A DNA stretch of 64,000 nt from Hymenobacter montanus (GTDB lineage: Bacteria; Bacteroidota; Bacteroidia; Cytophagales; Hymenobacteraceae): assembly GCF_014699115.1 (NCBI RefSeq), contig NZ_JACXAD010000024.1:23426-87425 (forward strand). Reading direction: 5' to 3'. The position numbers and the translations under genes were made by a program. Under the pieces are notes generated by a model, which saw nothing but the letters and a program-made list of their open reading frames with translations, had not been told where the DNA came from and made no database searches. This document shows, piece by piece, positions 35,095-44,348 of the stretch (the stretch's first letter is position 1; every line of letters starts with the position of its first letter).

Positions 35095-35238
35095 CGGGGA
35101 TAGGTTTGGGTGAATCAGGCCCCAAAGCTTGCCGACGAAAAAAACCGTGATGTCTACGTAAGCTTAGCTGGCTGCCCAAGCGCGCAATAGTGCGTCCAGC
35201 TAAGCGTAGGTGGATGCGTAGGCTATTGAGCGACAGGG

Positions 35239-36381
35239 TTAAACCTCGCTCTTCATAAACTCAGACGGTGAGCAGCCGACCGCTTCTTTGAAAGCTTTAT
35301 AGAACGTGGATTTGGCACTGAACCCTGCCTGATAGGCAATGCCCAGCATGCTGTAATGCGCGAAGGCGGGGTCGCGCAACAAGTGCTTGCTCTGTTCTAC
35401 GCGGTGGCGGTTGACAAACTTGTAGAAGCTCTCGCCGAAGCCTTCGTTCAACACCTGCGAAAGGTGATTCGGGTTGAGCTGCACTTGCTCGGCCAGGGCA
35501 GTCAACGACAGGTCACTGTCGAGGTGGGGCTTGGCGTGAGCCATGTGCCCGGCCAGGCGTTCCATCAAGCCGTGAATATCCTCGGGCGAGAGGGTAGAGT
35601 TCCGGTACCGGACTTCTTTCGCTTCCTCGATCTTCTGAATGATCGGCAGCACGGTCTCGGCCCCTACTTTGGCGAAGATGTACTCCTGAGCGATGGCGTG
35701 GTACGGAACCCAGTAGCTAAAGAACAATAAAGCAATACCCAGCATATTGCTCGTATTGCTGAACTCATTGGATACGATCCACACGGCAAACAGCCCCGCA
35801 GCCATCAGCAGCAGATGACGCAGCCAACGCAGTTGCTGGTCGTCAATCGAGGACACCAGCTCCCGCATTACCCGGCCGTGGCGCACCAGTAAGCGATAGC
35901 AGGCCACGCCGTACGCAAACAGCTGCACTTCCCGGAAGTAGGGTGCAAGAGCGAAATGCGGAATGGTTGACCAATCTTTCAGCTTCAGGTAGGCCAGCTT
36001 GGTAGATGCATCACTGGTATAGAATCCCCACAAGAGAATAAAATAGCCGGGCAGCGGCAGCAGATGCAGCAGGTGCCGGGGCCGCAACCGAAAGTCGGGC
36101 CGGGTTTGATAGAGAATGTAGAAATACAGCAACGGGCCTAAGCACATCGATAGAAAAGGGTCGTATTCGATCAAATGCGGATAGTGCTCGAAAAAGGGTG
36201 TGCAATAGAGGATATCGCCCAGAAAAAAGCTGGCGGCCAGGCACAGCATTAGCAAGCTGAGCGTACGGTTGGCGTGGCGGTTTCGGGCCTTGCGCAAGGC
36301 CAGCAGCAGCACGGCGGCCATCACCAGGTTAGCAGTTGCCAAGGATACGCAGAACAGGTATACGGTAAGCGAGAGAGTCAT
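35239..36381 (-). CDS. AraC-family regulator with seven-helix membrane domain
   Basis: 380 residues from ATG 36381; the longer frame to 36411 is rejected. Seven hydrophobic helices occupy about residues 5-235 (for example LTVYLFCVSLATANLVMAAVLLLAL, LSLLMLCLAASFFLGDI, LLFFSYWVPYHAI). A linker helix and an AraC DNA-binding domain follow (about 275-380: LTALAEQVQLNPNHLSQVLNEGF and MLGIAYQAGFSAKSTFYKAFKEAVGCSPSEFM). This is a one-component membrane sensor/regulator common in Bacteroidota. It lies upstream of the M1 peptidase gene in the same direction, with a 144-nt gap, and might control it. Confidence 0.9.
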   Translation of the reverse strand: MTLSLTVYLFCVSLATANLVMAAVLLLALRKARNRHANRTLSLLMLCLAASFFLGDILYCTPFFEHYPHLIEYDPFLSMCLGPLLYFYILYQTRPDFRLRPRHLLHLLPLPGYFILLWGFYTSDASTKLAYLKLKDWSTIPHFALAPYFREVQLFAYGVACYRLLVRHGRVMRELVSSIDDQQLRWLRHLLLMAAGLFAVWIVSNEFSNTSNMLGIALLFFSYWVPYHAIAQEYIFAKVGAETVLPIIQKIEEAKEVRYRNSTLSPEDIHGLMERLAGHMAHAKPHLDSDLSLTALAEQVQLNPNHLSQVLNEGFGESFYKFVNRHRVEQSKHLLRDPAFAHYSMLGIAYQAGFSAKSTFYKAFKEAVGCSPSEFMKSEV

Positions 36382-36925
36382 GGGAGCGCTCGGCCACCGG
36401 CGGCCGGTCAAATTTATTCCCCGTACGAAAAAGGGCGCTGCTTGGTCAGCAGCAGGCAGCTTGACGGAGCGCTTCCGCTTATTAAGCCGCCGCGCTTTCC
36501 TGGTACCCCGGCTTTACTGCTGGAAATAGCGGCATAAGTCAATAAACATCTACCGATAATTCCTGACTGTCTTGAGAATAATCTTCAGTTGAAGTCTGAT
36601 TACCGGCAGGGGGCAGCTCAGTGAGTAGCGCCAAATGCTTGCTTGGTAGGGCTCGAGAGAGTTGTTTACTTCAGCTCTGGGAGCGGAATTTTGCGCCAGC
36701 ATCGTAGCCAGCGCCCGGACGGCAGCTGAACTGGCCACCTGTCCAAAGCCCACGCTCCACTGACTAGCCCAACGGGTGGGGTCCGGGCCCTCGCTTACCG
36801 CTACCCCGTGCGAGTGGCGAGGGTCTTGCTGGATGCGGGCATACAGGCTTGGTCCTTGTCGCGCGAACCTTTCAGCACTGGTACGTATCGGCCGCTGCTT
36901 TTGCTAAGCTGCCGTTACTAGCGGT
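36382..36925. other. Intergenic, no convincing gene
   Basis: Only short frames without motifs on either strand. The plus frame around 36775-36900 (reading VARVLLDAGIQAWSL) has a coding look but no start, stop or homologue that I recognise, so it may be a relic. Confidence 0.4.
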
Positions 36926-37240
36926 TCATTCAGCGTTTGGGCTCCACAGCCGAAGGTACTTGAAGTACTTGGGGTACTCTTCTCGTGGGGAGAAAGCAAG
37001 GCATACTTCTTGGCCACCCAGTGAAGACTCCGTCAGCAGGACTCTTTTTGCTACTTGCTTGGCCTGCTCAAACTCGGCCTCGGTCACTTTGCAAACAACC
37101 TTTTTGAACACCGAATTTATCCAGTGTTGCATATCTTCCTCCTGTTCATATTCCCGGAAACAGGCTAATGACGCATGCGCCGTAACCACCGGAACCAGTT
37201 TATTCGGGGCGTTTTCTTTTACAAGTAAGTACATCTTCAT
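36926..37240 (-). CDS. PTH2-like (peptidyl-tRNA hydrolase II family) small protein
   Basis: 104 residues: MKMYLLVKENAPNKLVPVVTAHASLACFREY, then WINSVFKKVVCKVTEAEFEQAKQ and LTESSLGGQEVCLAFSPREEYPKYFKYLRLW. The opening beta strand, the AHAS helix start and the KVVCKV strand recall peptidyl-tRNA hydrolase II. It is the conserved bacterial side family, which lacks part of the PTH2 active-site loop, so enzymatic activity is doubtful. Stands alone. Confidence 0.78.
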   Translation of the reverse strand: MKMYLLVKENAPNKLVPVVTAHASLACFREYEQEEDMQHWINSVFKKVVCKVTEAEFEQAKQVAKRVLLTESSLGGQEVCLAFSPREEYPKYFKYLRLWSPNAE

Positions 37241-37281
37241 CAGTTGCCTTTGTTTATAGTTCGTATTCTGTAGTGACCGAA

Positions 37282-37312
37282 AAACCCCGCCTGCTTATCG
37301 CAAACGGGGTTT
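37282..37312 (-). terminator. Terminator at the end of the large five-gene cluster
   Basis: AAACCCCG (37282-37289) pairs with CGGGGTTT (37305-37312), followed on the minus strand by TTCGG. Nearly the same sequence, loop included, recurs after the tmRNA gene (56327-56357). Confidence 0.65.
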
Positions 37313-37470
37313 ATATCGTACTCCATAAGCGCATTAGGCGCTTTGGCAACGCGGTCAAAGCGGTCAAAAGGAATGAAAATGTCCTTCCAGCGTTAAGTTG
37401 CCTTGTGGCATAATCCTGCAAGCTCAGCCGCATAAAAGATTGCAGCTGACTCGGCTTAAACGATAGGATT

Positions 37471-39375
37471 TTACGTGCCGGCTTCTTTATCTTTTAACAC
37501 ATCATACTCATATTTGACGTTTGCCTCACCACGTCCGGTTTGCTTTTTACGCCCGATCCATACAAATGGTCGACCATCATACCAGCGGGTTCTTTGGAAC
37601 GTAGCGCTTACCACATGGCCGGACTTGCTGACTTCTTCCTGATTGACGAAATAAGGCTCAGGGCCTGGCATGGAGCTGCTCGTTCTCGGTTTCGGGATAA
37701 CGAACCGCAGGTTGGTCTGGGGTGTTTCTTCGTCCAGCCCTTGGCGTAAAAGGTTGGTCCTTGGGAAAATGGGAGCAGGTACATACTGCTCATTTATGTA
37801 CCGTAGGAAGCGGGCTCGCTGCACCTTTCGGGCCCGATAATTTGCCGGATTTATTTGGCTAGCCATTGGGACAAACGGAATCCAGTTTTCAGGCACTGTA
37901 TTCTGCAGCTTATACCGTAGCGTTGCCTGGTTGGGGGTGGTCGTGGCAGTAACCGGTGGATAAGTTAATTCCAGAAAATCCAGCAGGTTATTGGCGGCAT
38001 CCTTACCATTCTGGCCGCCGAAAAGGTCGTTGGGAACCACGTCTTCTACCCCCCATATCATGTTAGCCATTTCATCCCGAAGGAACATTACCTTTTCGAT
38101 GGGCTCGCTTTCGACTTTATTAATGAGCGAGGGTAGCAGCAGCAGCTTATCCAGGCCGGCCTGATGCGCGGGCTGGCCCTTTTTACTAACCTGGTACATA
38201 TCCCATTTCTGCCAGCTGTTGTTGGACGCCGCGCCCGCCCGCTTGATCAGGAAGCGCTGATTAAAAACATCCGTTACCATCAGATTCCGGATCTCGGTGA
38301 TAGAGCCTACTTCTAACTGATGAGGGATAACGAACCAGTCGTTGCTGTAGATAAGACCGAACTCCATTAGGATGAGTTTGGAAATATCCTGCTTTTGCGT
38401 CGACAGCTTTGAAATATCGATGTTACGGTCTTCGAATTCCCACCAGCGGCCTTTAGGCATTCCTTTCCAGCTCAGATGCTGGGGCAGGTAAGATAGTACC
38501 TGCGATGCGCCAATGGCGTTAGCGTTGTTGATCGGTACCGATGCGGGGGCAGTTAGCTGGAAGTTTGCATCGGCATTTAAATCTACCGAATACCAGTCGA
38601 TATCCCCCAATGTATACCGGTCGGCGTCCAACACTGTTTGGCTGGCGTTGGCCGCGGCAGCAAGCGGAGCAGAGACACTAAATCGGTATTCCAGATGCTC
38701 ATTCGACCAGGAGTCGTCAGCCAAGGAGGTGGGTAGACAGTAGGTATTGCTCAGCCAGGCTCTGAATGCGGCCTCCGCAGTATCGATCGTGGCTAAATCA
38801 GCGGCGTTTAGCCCGGGCACACTACGAGCGGCATTACCTGCCTGCAGGTATTCAACAAATGCTGCGCCGTCCATGATCCGTTTCCGGGCCGTTTTGCGCA
38901 TATTCATCGAATAGCGGTTGCTCTGAATCTCTAACTGGCTGCCGCCCGCGGGCACCGCAATCTCGAATCGGGTGACATAAGCGCTATAATTGCTGGCGAC
39001 CGCATTTGCCTTAAGCACCTTATACCACATCAGGCCGATCTCCAGTTGCATGCCGAGATCAAGTATCAACGGCTGGCGTTCGACCCGGGCCTCTAATGGT
39101 ATATTCGGGTTGAACTCTTCAACGGGGCTTTTCCAGCCTTTATACCGATTGATTTTGGTGGATTGGGTTTCAACTTTCGCCTTAACGAGCGTTCCGGCAT
39201 CTTCGCCCTTGAATTCGCCGACCCGCCATTGCTGCGATAACATCCACAAGGCATCGTGCACATTCGCCCGGACGGTAGTTGTCAGGTCTTTATCCTCGGA
39301 GATGGGCTCAATCCGGATGGAAGCGGAAATGGATGGCGCCGCAGGATCAAAATTAACAGGCAGATTACGTGGCAT
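37471..39375 (-). CDS. Large-cluster protein 5 (634 aa), unknown
   Basis: Last gene of the five-gene cluster, 12 nt after the 1629-aa gene. 634 residues, no signal peptide or membrane helix. Residues of about 34-70 (TTTVRANVHDALWMLSQQWRVGEFKGEDAGTLV) form a striking block of the type 'DPLWMLxRQWQxGEFxGEDAGS' that I recall from unannotated proteins of actinobacteria, myxobacteria and Bacteroidota. The C-terminus (ATFQRTRWYDGRPFVWIGRKKQ) is also motif-like. Mixed alpha/beta. No catalytic motif was identified. Probable structural subunit of whatever the cluster builds; this is inference. Confidence 0.85.
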   Translation of the reverse strand: MPRNLPVNFDPAAPSISASIRIEPISEDKDLTTTVRANVHDALWMLSQQWRVGEFKGEDAGTLVKAKVETQSTKINRYKGWKSPVEEFNPNIPLEARVERQPLILDLGMQLEIGLMWYKVLKANAVASNYSAYVTRFEIAVPAGGSQLEIQSNRYSMNMRKTARKRIMDGAAFVEYLQAGNAARSVPGLNAADLATIDTAEAAFRAWLSNTYCLPTSLADDSWSNEHLEYRFSVSAPLAAAANASQTVLDADRYTLGDIDWYSVDLNADANFQLTAPASVPINNANAIGASQVLSYLPQHLSWKGMPKGRWWEFEDRNIDISKLSTQKQDISKLILMEFGLIYSNDWFVIPHQLEVGSITEIRNLMVTDVFNQRFLIKRAGAASNNSWQKWDMYQVSKKGQPAHQAGLDKLLLLPSLINKVESEPIEKVMFLRDEMANMIWGVEDVVPNDLFGGQNGKDAANNLLDFLELTYPPVTATTTPNQATLRYKLQNTVPENWIPFVPMASQINPANYRARKVQRARFLRYINEQYVPAPIFPRTNLLRQGLDEETPQTNLRFVIPKPRTSSSMPGPEPYFVNQEEVSKSGHVVSATFQRTRWYDGRPFVWIGRKKQTGRGEANVKYEYDVLKDKEAGT

Positions 39376-39387
39376 AACGCAGTATCA

Positions 39388-42300
39388 TTAAAGTGGCGAA
39401 GTCAAGGCAATGGTGCTATTGGTGGCCGAAAAAGGCATCACCAGCGTGGGACTGAGCTGTCCGACCGGGGTTCCTGAAATGCTATCATAGCTGACCCCCC
39501 TGGTCTTTGCCAAGTCAAAGGTTTCGTTGATCATGTCGACAATATCTGCCCAGTTCCAGCTTCCGGTAATTCTGGGGGTTAATCCAAGCAGCAGGCACTG
39601 CGGCGGCTTCTGATTCGGCTGATTTGCATGAAAGGCAATTCCCGTTGTTTGATTTTTGTTGGGGATGACATCCACCCACTCATCAATCATTAGCCCAACT
39701 TCGTAGGTGCCCATGCTGTATGATGACGAGCCACCAGGGATGGAGATGGCAAATGCTACCCTGCCTTCCTGTAAGGCCGCGTCGTTATTCACCGTAGAGC
39801 CTAACCAGCGGTCTGTCGAGCTGCTTGCATTGTACGGCACTTGAGCGGGGAACAGCTTCCGGTCGTCGGTAAAGGCATCCAGGTTAATTCCGGACGCCAG
39901 GGCGCTGAGAAACTCGTAGTTGGCCGTATTTTTCCGGACTTTCGAGATGCCGCACAGCCATTCATCCATAACGTACGGGTTGCTGGCATGGCCTCTGAGC
40001 AAAGTAGTCGTTGGGTCGGTCGAAAGCTGAGCATTAAGCAGGGCCTGATCGGCGGCCCGGAGCTTAAAGCGCGGCAGTGCAATGAATGCCCGGCCAAACA
40101 AGGCTTTGTAGCCCTGAAGGCACTTGTTAATAAAGGCATCATCGCCCGATGTTGGCACCGTAGGTGCCGGGGTCGGCGGGAAAATGGCCTGATAGCTCGT
40201 CAGCCTGGCGTGAGCCTCTTTTGATATGGCGGTAGCCCGTTGGGTTATGGCCGTAAAATCTTCCGCGGTTTCGTCCGGAAAATATTCGTAAACGGTTTGC
40301 TCTAAGCCGTACCAGCTAAGGTTATGAACATATCCTTTCAGGGTTGCCAGCGAAGGAGCCAGGGTGGCGCTTAGGACGTTTTGCAGCTCGCCATCCAGTA
40401 AGGATAGCTTGGTTTCAAAGTCCGTTTTCGTCGCTAAAAGCCGGCTGGTGTAAAAATTACCGTTGTCGTACTCGTTGACTTCCGCGGCCGCTTCGGTAGG
40501 AGCAACGTAGTCGGTGGTTCTCAGGCTTCGGCATGAAGTAATGATGTCGCGGCTACTCTTCAGCACCGAGAGCATTTCCTCAAAAGAAATAATGCTGGGC
40601 GACTTATTAGGGGCCAGATGAAAATCAATTGTTATTTTCTCTGACCGGCCAATTCTCTGATTGGCCAGGCTACCTACGGTATAGGTTCTTGACCGGGCAT
40701 ACCGTCGTACCCGCTGCGCCAATTCAGACTCATCGTTGATAATTTCGTCGTTGGCCAAAAACAGCAAATCGATGGGCTGAAGGCCCAGGTCGGCCACCGT
40801 GACCGTCGTAGGGTTAGGAACGGTGGTAGCACTAGTAAAAGCGCATTGAATATTGGCTGGATCACGCAATAACTGTCCTACCCAGCGGTTGATATAAGGC
40901 TCGGCAGTGGCGCGCGGCGACATGGGCACCCCTGCATTCGACCATCCCGCACTCATCGCCGCATTGTTTTCCAGGTGCAGGGTAAACCGCTGGTTCACCG
41001 CGATGCCTGATCTCGGCGTATTAATTACATCAATCTCTGGCATGTTATTGCCCTTAGCAATAGCGTCGGCTATTGCGCCTGACTTCGCCTGGTTGCCCTG
41101 TACCAATTGGAAAATACCTTCGGCAGTGGATAAGTCACCAACGGCATCAATCAGGTTCCTCATCCAGTCAATCCCCTTCCCAATGGCTGTGATTACGGGG
41201 GCCGGATAGCTGCTGGCAGGAATGCCAGCGGTAGTCAGCATGGTCGCTAAGTTTCCCGCCGCGGCCTGGAAAGCGTTGATGAGTCGTTGCCCATCGAGTA
41301 CATTCTGGGCCTGATTTGGCGCGCTGGGGGTCGGCGCCGTATAGTTTACGGTATTGACCGGAAGCGCAAAGGCCACCCGCAGACTATCAATAAAAGGATC
41401 AATGATGATGCCGGCCGGGTAGGTGCTGTTTTCATACATGAACCGCTCAAAAGCGTAGCCCAGCAGCACCGACAGGCTTTGGCCGTTTTTCAGGCCCTCC
41501 AGAATATCCAAGGAATAGCGGATTCGCTCCGAGGCGATATTTACGGAAAGCGTATCGCCGGTGGTCGTGTTGCCCCGGGTGGCATACCCGCTCCGCAGCA
41601 CGGCCGCGGCCGCAGCTTGGTTGAGCGAAGGGGTGTGGATATAGCCTTCATTGGGACTGTCCAGCTCGAGCGGCAACGGAAATTCGGCATTAGGCGCGGT
41701 AGGGACTGGGGTACGAGTACGGGGTTTAACGTTCTCGACCCAGCCATATGCACCGAGGTAGATCCCTTGACGACGATCGGTACTACCATCCTTAATGCCC
41801 CGAATAACATTTAGCCGCTGGTTGACTAAGGCGAGCTGCCAGGTATCGAGGCGGTGAGACACAACATCTATTAACTCCGAAGACAACAGCTCCAGATCAG
41901 CTACGGGGCGCTCAGCAAGGACTCTAAACCCTTCTTTCACCTCAAAGAGATGAATAGGCTCCTCGCTCTGTCCGACAATTTCCCGCCCTCTCGCATCGAT
42001 GAAGTCGGTGATACTATCAAAGCCACCGTACGGCCGCTGCAGTTGCGCCCATCGGCTGGCTCCGGCCGAGAGCGGCATCATCGACTTGCTGGGTTCTCTC
42101 TCGCCTTCCCGCACCGGCATATTGATGAGCTCCGGATCTTTGCGTTCGCTTTCGGGAAGGCGAAGCAGTTTACAGGCGGCATCATGATATTCCAGCAGCA
42201 AGGTCTGGCGGCCAACGCGGTACAGCATCGCATCGATTGCGGTATCCCTTTCAAGGCCGAATCTGGAGTAGTTTTCATCCCGCAGCTCAGTGAAGGTGGC

Positions 42301-44277
42301 CGCCGATAAAACCTGAAAATAATTAAACCCATTTTCTCTACTGACGCTGGGCAACGGCGCTTGCCGATTCAATTCTTCGGGCGCCACCAATGGGCCGCTG
42401 AGATTGCCGTGATTCTCCAAAAAATTGATTCCACCTATCCGGGCACTGGGCGCTAGCCGGATACCGGTGTTCGCCTGCATTTCCTCGAGGCGCTTGGATT
42501 GTTCCTCATACCACCGCCTGGGCTGGTCTGAGTCATCCCTCTCACTAGTATTGTAAACCAGATAATTCCAAATCAGATTGGAGCCAAATCCTATCCGCTG
42601 TACATGATTAAGCGACACGGCATTCTTGGCCAATGTACTTAACGCGGATTGGCTGCTGTTACCATCCCCTTGAGCGGGACGGATGGCATCGACGGCAGCT
42701 ACCCAATGAGGTGACAAACTCGTTGCATAATCTTTGATGCGAACGTAGATATCCGCATTGGGATCCTGGCTCCACGCCATTCTGGAATATACGCTGGCCG
42801 GTAATATGCCATAAGGCTGCACGCCCGACCTGATGCTGGGTAAGGCCCCGCGGCCCCGCACAAAATCATTGAAGAACTCTCTTACCTTATCTGAATCAGA
42901 GGTGTCAACTGCCGCCAGATTTACGAGATAGTAGCCCATCGCGCTCAGCCATAAGCTATTATTGAAGTTCATCGCATCCCTTATGTCATATCCCCCCGCA
43001 TGGTAGATGTGATATAAAGGGTCAAAGTCTATCCCCAAGGCTTCACAAAGGAGCTGCCCGTCCGTTTTATTGCGGGCGGTTGTTACTGGGGTAAACAGGT
43101 TGGCCTCGGCCTCCGTTGCATAGGTAGTAGTATTACCGAAATCGACCGAGCTGTAGCCGGAATATTCATTCTCGGTATTATTGGTGCTTGTTCCTTGCTT
43201 CAGCAAGCTGAAGCCATCGGTATAATGATGGCTCTGGATAAGGTTCTGCAGGCGGGCTTGACCGGCTTCTTTGGTTAGTGAAGCTTTGACGCCTACCGCG
43301 ATGATCCGCTCAAAGCCTGCTCCAAAGGCCTCCCGGGAAATGGGTACCTTCGCTCCCAGGCCCTTCGCTACCGCGGCGTCGAAATCTATCATCCAATCCA
43401 CCTGATCGTTCGCGTCAGTGGCAATGTCGGTTCCCGAACGGTAAAAGCTGCCATTCGTGTTATTGCTCGGGTCAAACCCGAGCTTCACCTCGTCCGGGAT
43501 GATATTGGTTTGCGCGGAAAAGCTTGGGCGGGAGTGGTCACTGCCGGTATAGCAATTAATTACAAACACATCCGGCATCACCCGGGTAACCGGCTGAAGC
43601 GTCCAGGAATCTGCTTTAGGGCTTAGTACAGCGGAGATGAGGTGGGCGGCATCGGGAGCAGTTGAGAAATTAGCGGGCTTCGTGCTTAACGCAACCCAAG
43701 CCGCCCGTTGCGAGCCGTAGCTCCGGCAGAGCAGGTCCCAGGCCTGTTTTTTTTCAATTGGCGTGGCATTAAATGAGCTAATCCAGTAGGCCTGCCCTTG
43801 TTCTATTTCATCCTGCGTGAGCAAGGGCTCGTGGGTTTCCACGGCAATATCATCGGGAAAGATGCGCACCCAAAGCTCATAGTTTTGCCCTATTTGCTTA
43901 AAGGTGGTCTCCAGCCTTACCGGGAAGAAAAGAATGGGTACCTGATCGTCGAGGTTGCCTATCTGATAAACCTGCGTATTAAATCGAGAATGCAAATCGG
44001 CCACCGCCTCTTCTTCGCGTTGTGAAACCTGGAGATGCGTTTGCCGCGCGTTCTCAAAGGCAGCTTGGTGCCCACCGTATGTCCGCCGTAGCTCATCTAC
44101 TGGCTGATTTCTATCCGCCGCGGTATTAATTGCGTATTGAGTAACTTTTACCCGCTCTCTGGCCACAACCATTTGATTGAATACCTCGGCCTTTCGCAAG
44201 CGCAGGTTGGTAAGGTTTTCAACCTTCTCCCGAAACTCTTTGTTGTCTTCCGGCGTGGCAATTTTAGTCTCCGACAT
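39388..44277 (-). CDS. Large-cluster protein 4 (1629 aa), unknown
   Basis: Largest gene of the window. Residues 1-105 are charged and helical (coiled coil: LRKAEVFNQMVVARERV, AFENARQTHLQVSQREEEAV). Then come VPILFFPVRLETTF (about 110-125) and LWVRIFPDDIAVETHEPLLTQDEIEQGQAYW (about 130-160), a block shared by giant proteins of similar clusters. Around 482-500 is SGVQPYGILPASVYSRMAW, and near the end QCLLLGLTPRITGSWNW (about 1556-1576). No signal peptide, membrane helix, protease or toxin motif was found. The length and the large middle section without low complexity suggest a scaffold. Confidence 0.85.
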   Translation of the reverse strand: MSETKIATPEDNKEFREKVENLTNLRLRKAEVFNQMVVARERVKVTQYAINTAADRNQPVDELRRTYGGHQAAFENARQTHLQVSQREEEAVADLHSRFNTQVYQIGNLDDQVPILFFPVRLETTFKQIGQNYELWVRIFPDDIAVETHEPLLTQDEIEQGQAYWISSFNATPIEKKQAWDLLCRSYGSQRAAWVALSTKPANFSTAPDAAHLISAVLSPKADSWTLQPVTRVMPDVFVINCYTGSDHSRPSFSAQTNIIPDEVKLGFDPSNNTNGSFYRSGTDIATDANDQVDWMIDFDAAVAKGLGAKVPISREAFGAGFERIIAVGVKASLTKEAGQARLQNLIQSHHYTDGFSLLKQGTSTNNTENEYSGYSSVDFGNTTTYATEAEANLFTPVTTARNKTDGQLLCEALGIDFDPLYHIYHAGGYDIRDAMNFNNSLWLSAMGYYLVNLAAVDTSDSDKVREFFNDFVRGRGALPSIRSGVQPYGILPASVYSRMAWSQDPNADIYVRIKDYATSLSPHWVAAVDAIRPAQGDGNSSQSALSTLAKNAVSLNHVQRIGFGSNLIWNYLVYNTSERDDSDQPRRWYEEQSKRLEEMQANTGIRLAPSARIGGINFLENHGNLSGPLVAPEELNRQAPLPSVSRENGFNYFQVLSAATFTELRDENYSRFGLERDTAIDAMLYRVGRQTLLLEYHDAACKLLRLPESERKDPELINMPVREGEREPSKSMMPLSAGASRWAQLQRPYGGFDSITDFIDARGREIVGQSEEPIHLFEVKEGFRVLAERPVADLELLSSELIDVVSHRLDTWQLALVNQRLNVIRGIKDGSTDRRQGIYLGAYGWVENVKPRTRTPVPTAPNAEFPLPLELDSPNEGYIHTPSLNQAAAAAVLRSGYATRGNTTTGDTLSVNIASERIRYSLDILEGLKNGQSLSVLLGYAFERFMYENSTYPAGIIIDPFIDSLRVAFALPVNTVNYTAPTPSAPNQAQNVLDGQRLINAFQAAAGNLATMLTTAGIPASSYPAPVITAIGKGIDWMRNLIDAVGDLSTAEGIFQLVQGNQAKSGAIADAIAKGNNMPEIDVINTPRSGIAVNQRFTLHLENNAAMSAGWSNAGVPMSPRATAEPYINRWVGQLLRDPANIQCAFTSATTVPNPTTVTVADLGLQPIDLLFLANDEIINDESELAQRVRRYARSRTYTVGSLANQRIGRSEKITIDFHLAPNKSPSIISFEEMLSVLKSSRDIITSCRSLRTTDYVAPTEAAAEVNEYDNGNFYTSRLLATKTDFETKLSLLDGELQNVLSATLAPSLATLKGYVHNLSWYGLEQTVYEYFPDETAEDFTAITQRATAISKEAHARLTSYQAIFPPTPAPTVPTSGDDAFINKCLQGYKALFGRAFIALPRFKLRAADQALLNAQLSTDPTTTLLRGHASNPYVMDEWLCGISKVRKNTANYEFLSALASGINLDAFTDDRKLFPAQVPYNASSSTDRWLGSTVNNDAALQEGRVAFAISIPGGSSSYSMGTYEVGLMIDEWVDVIPNKNQTTGIAFHANQPNQKPPQCLLLGLTPRITGSWNWADIVDMINETFDLAKTRGVSYDSISGTPVGQLSPTLVMPFSATNSTIALTSPL

Positions 44278-44348
44278 AGCAGATTATTTTTTTAGAAGTC
44301 AAATGGCGGCTATTTGAGCTTCTTCGGTGAGATTAACGTTATTATTGA

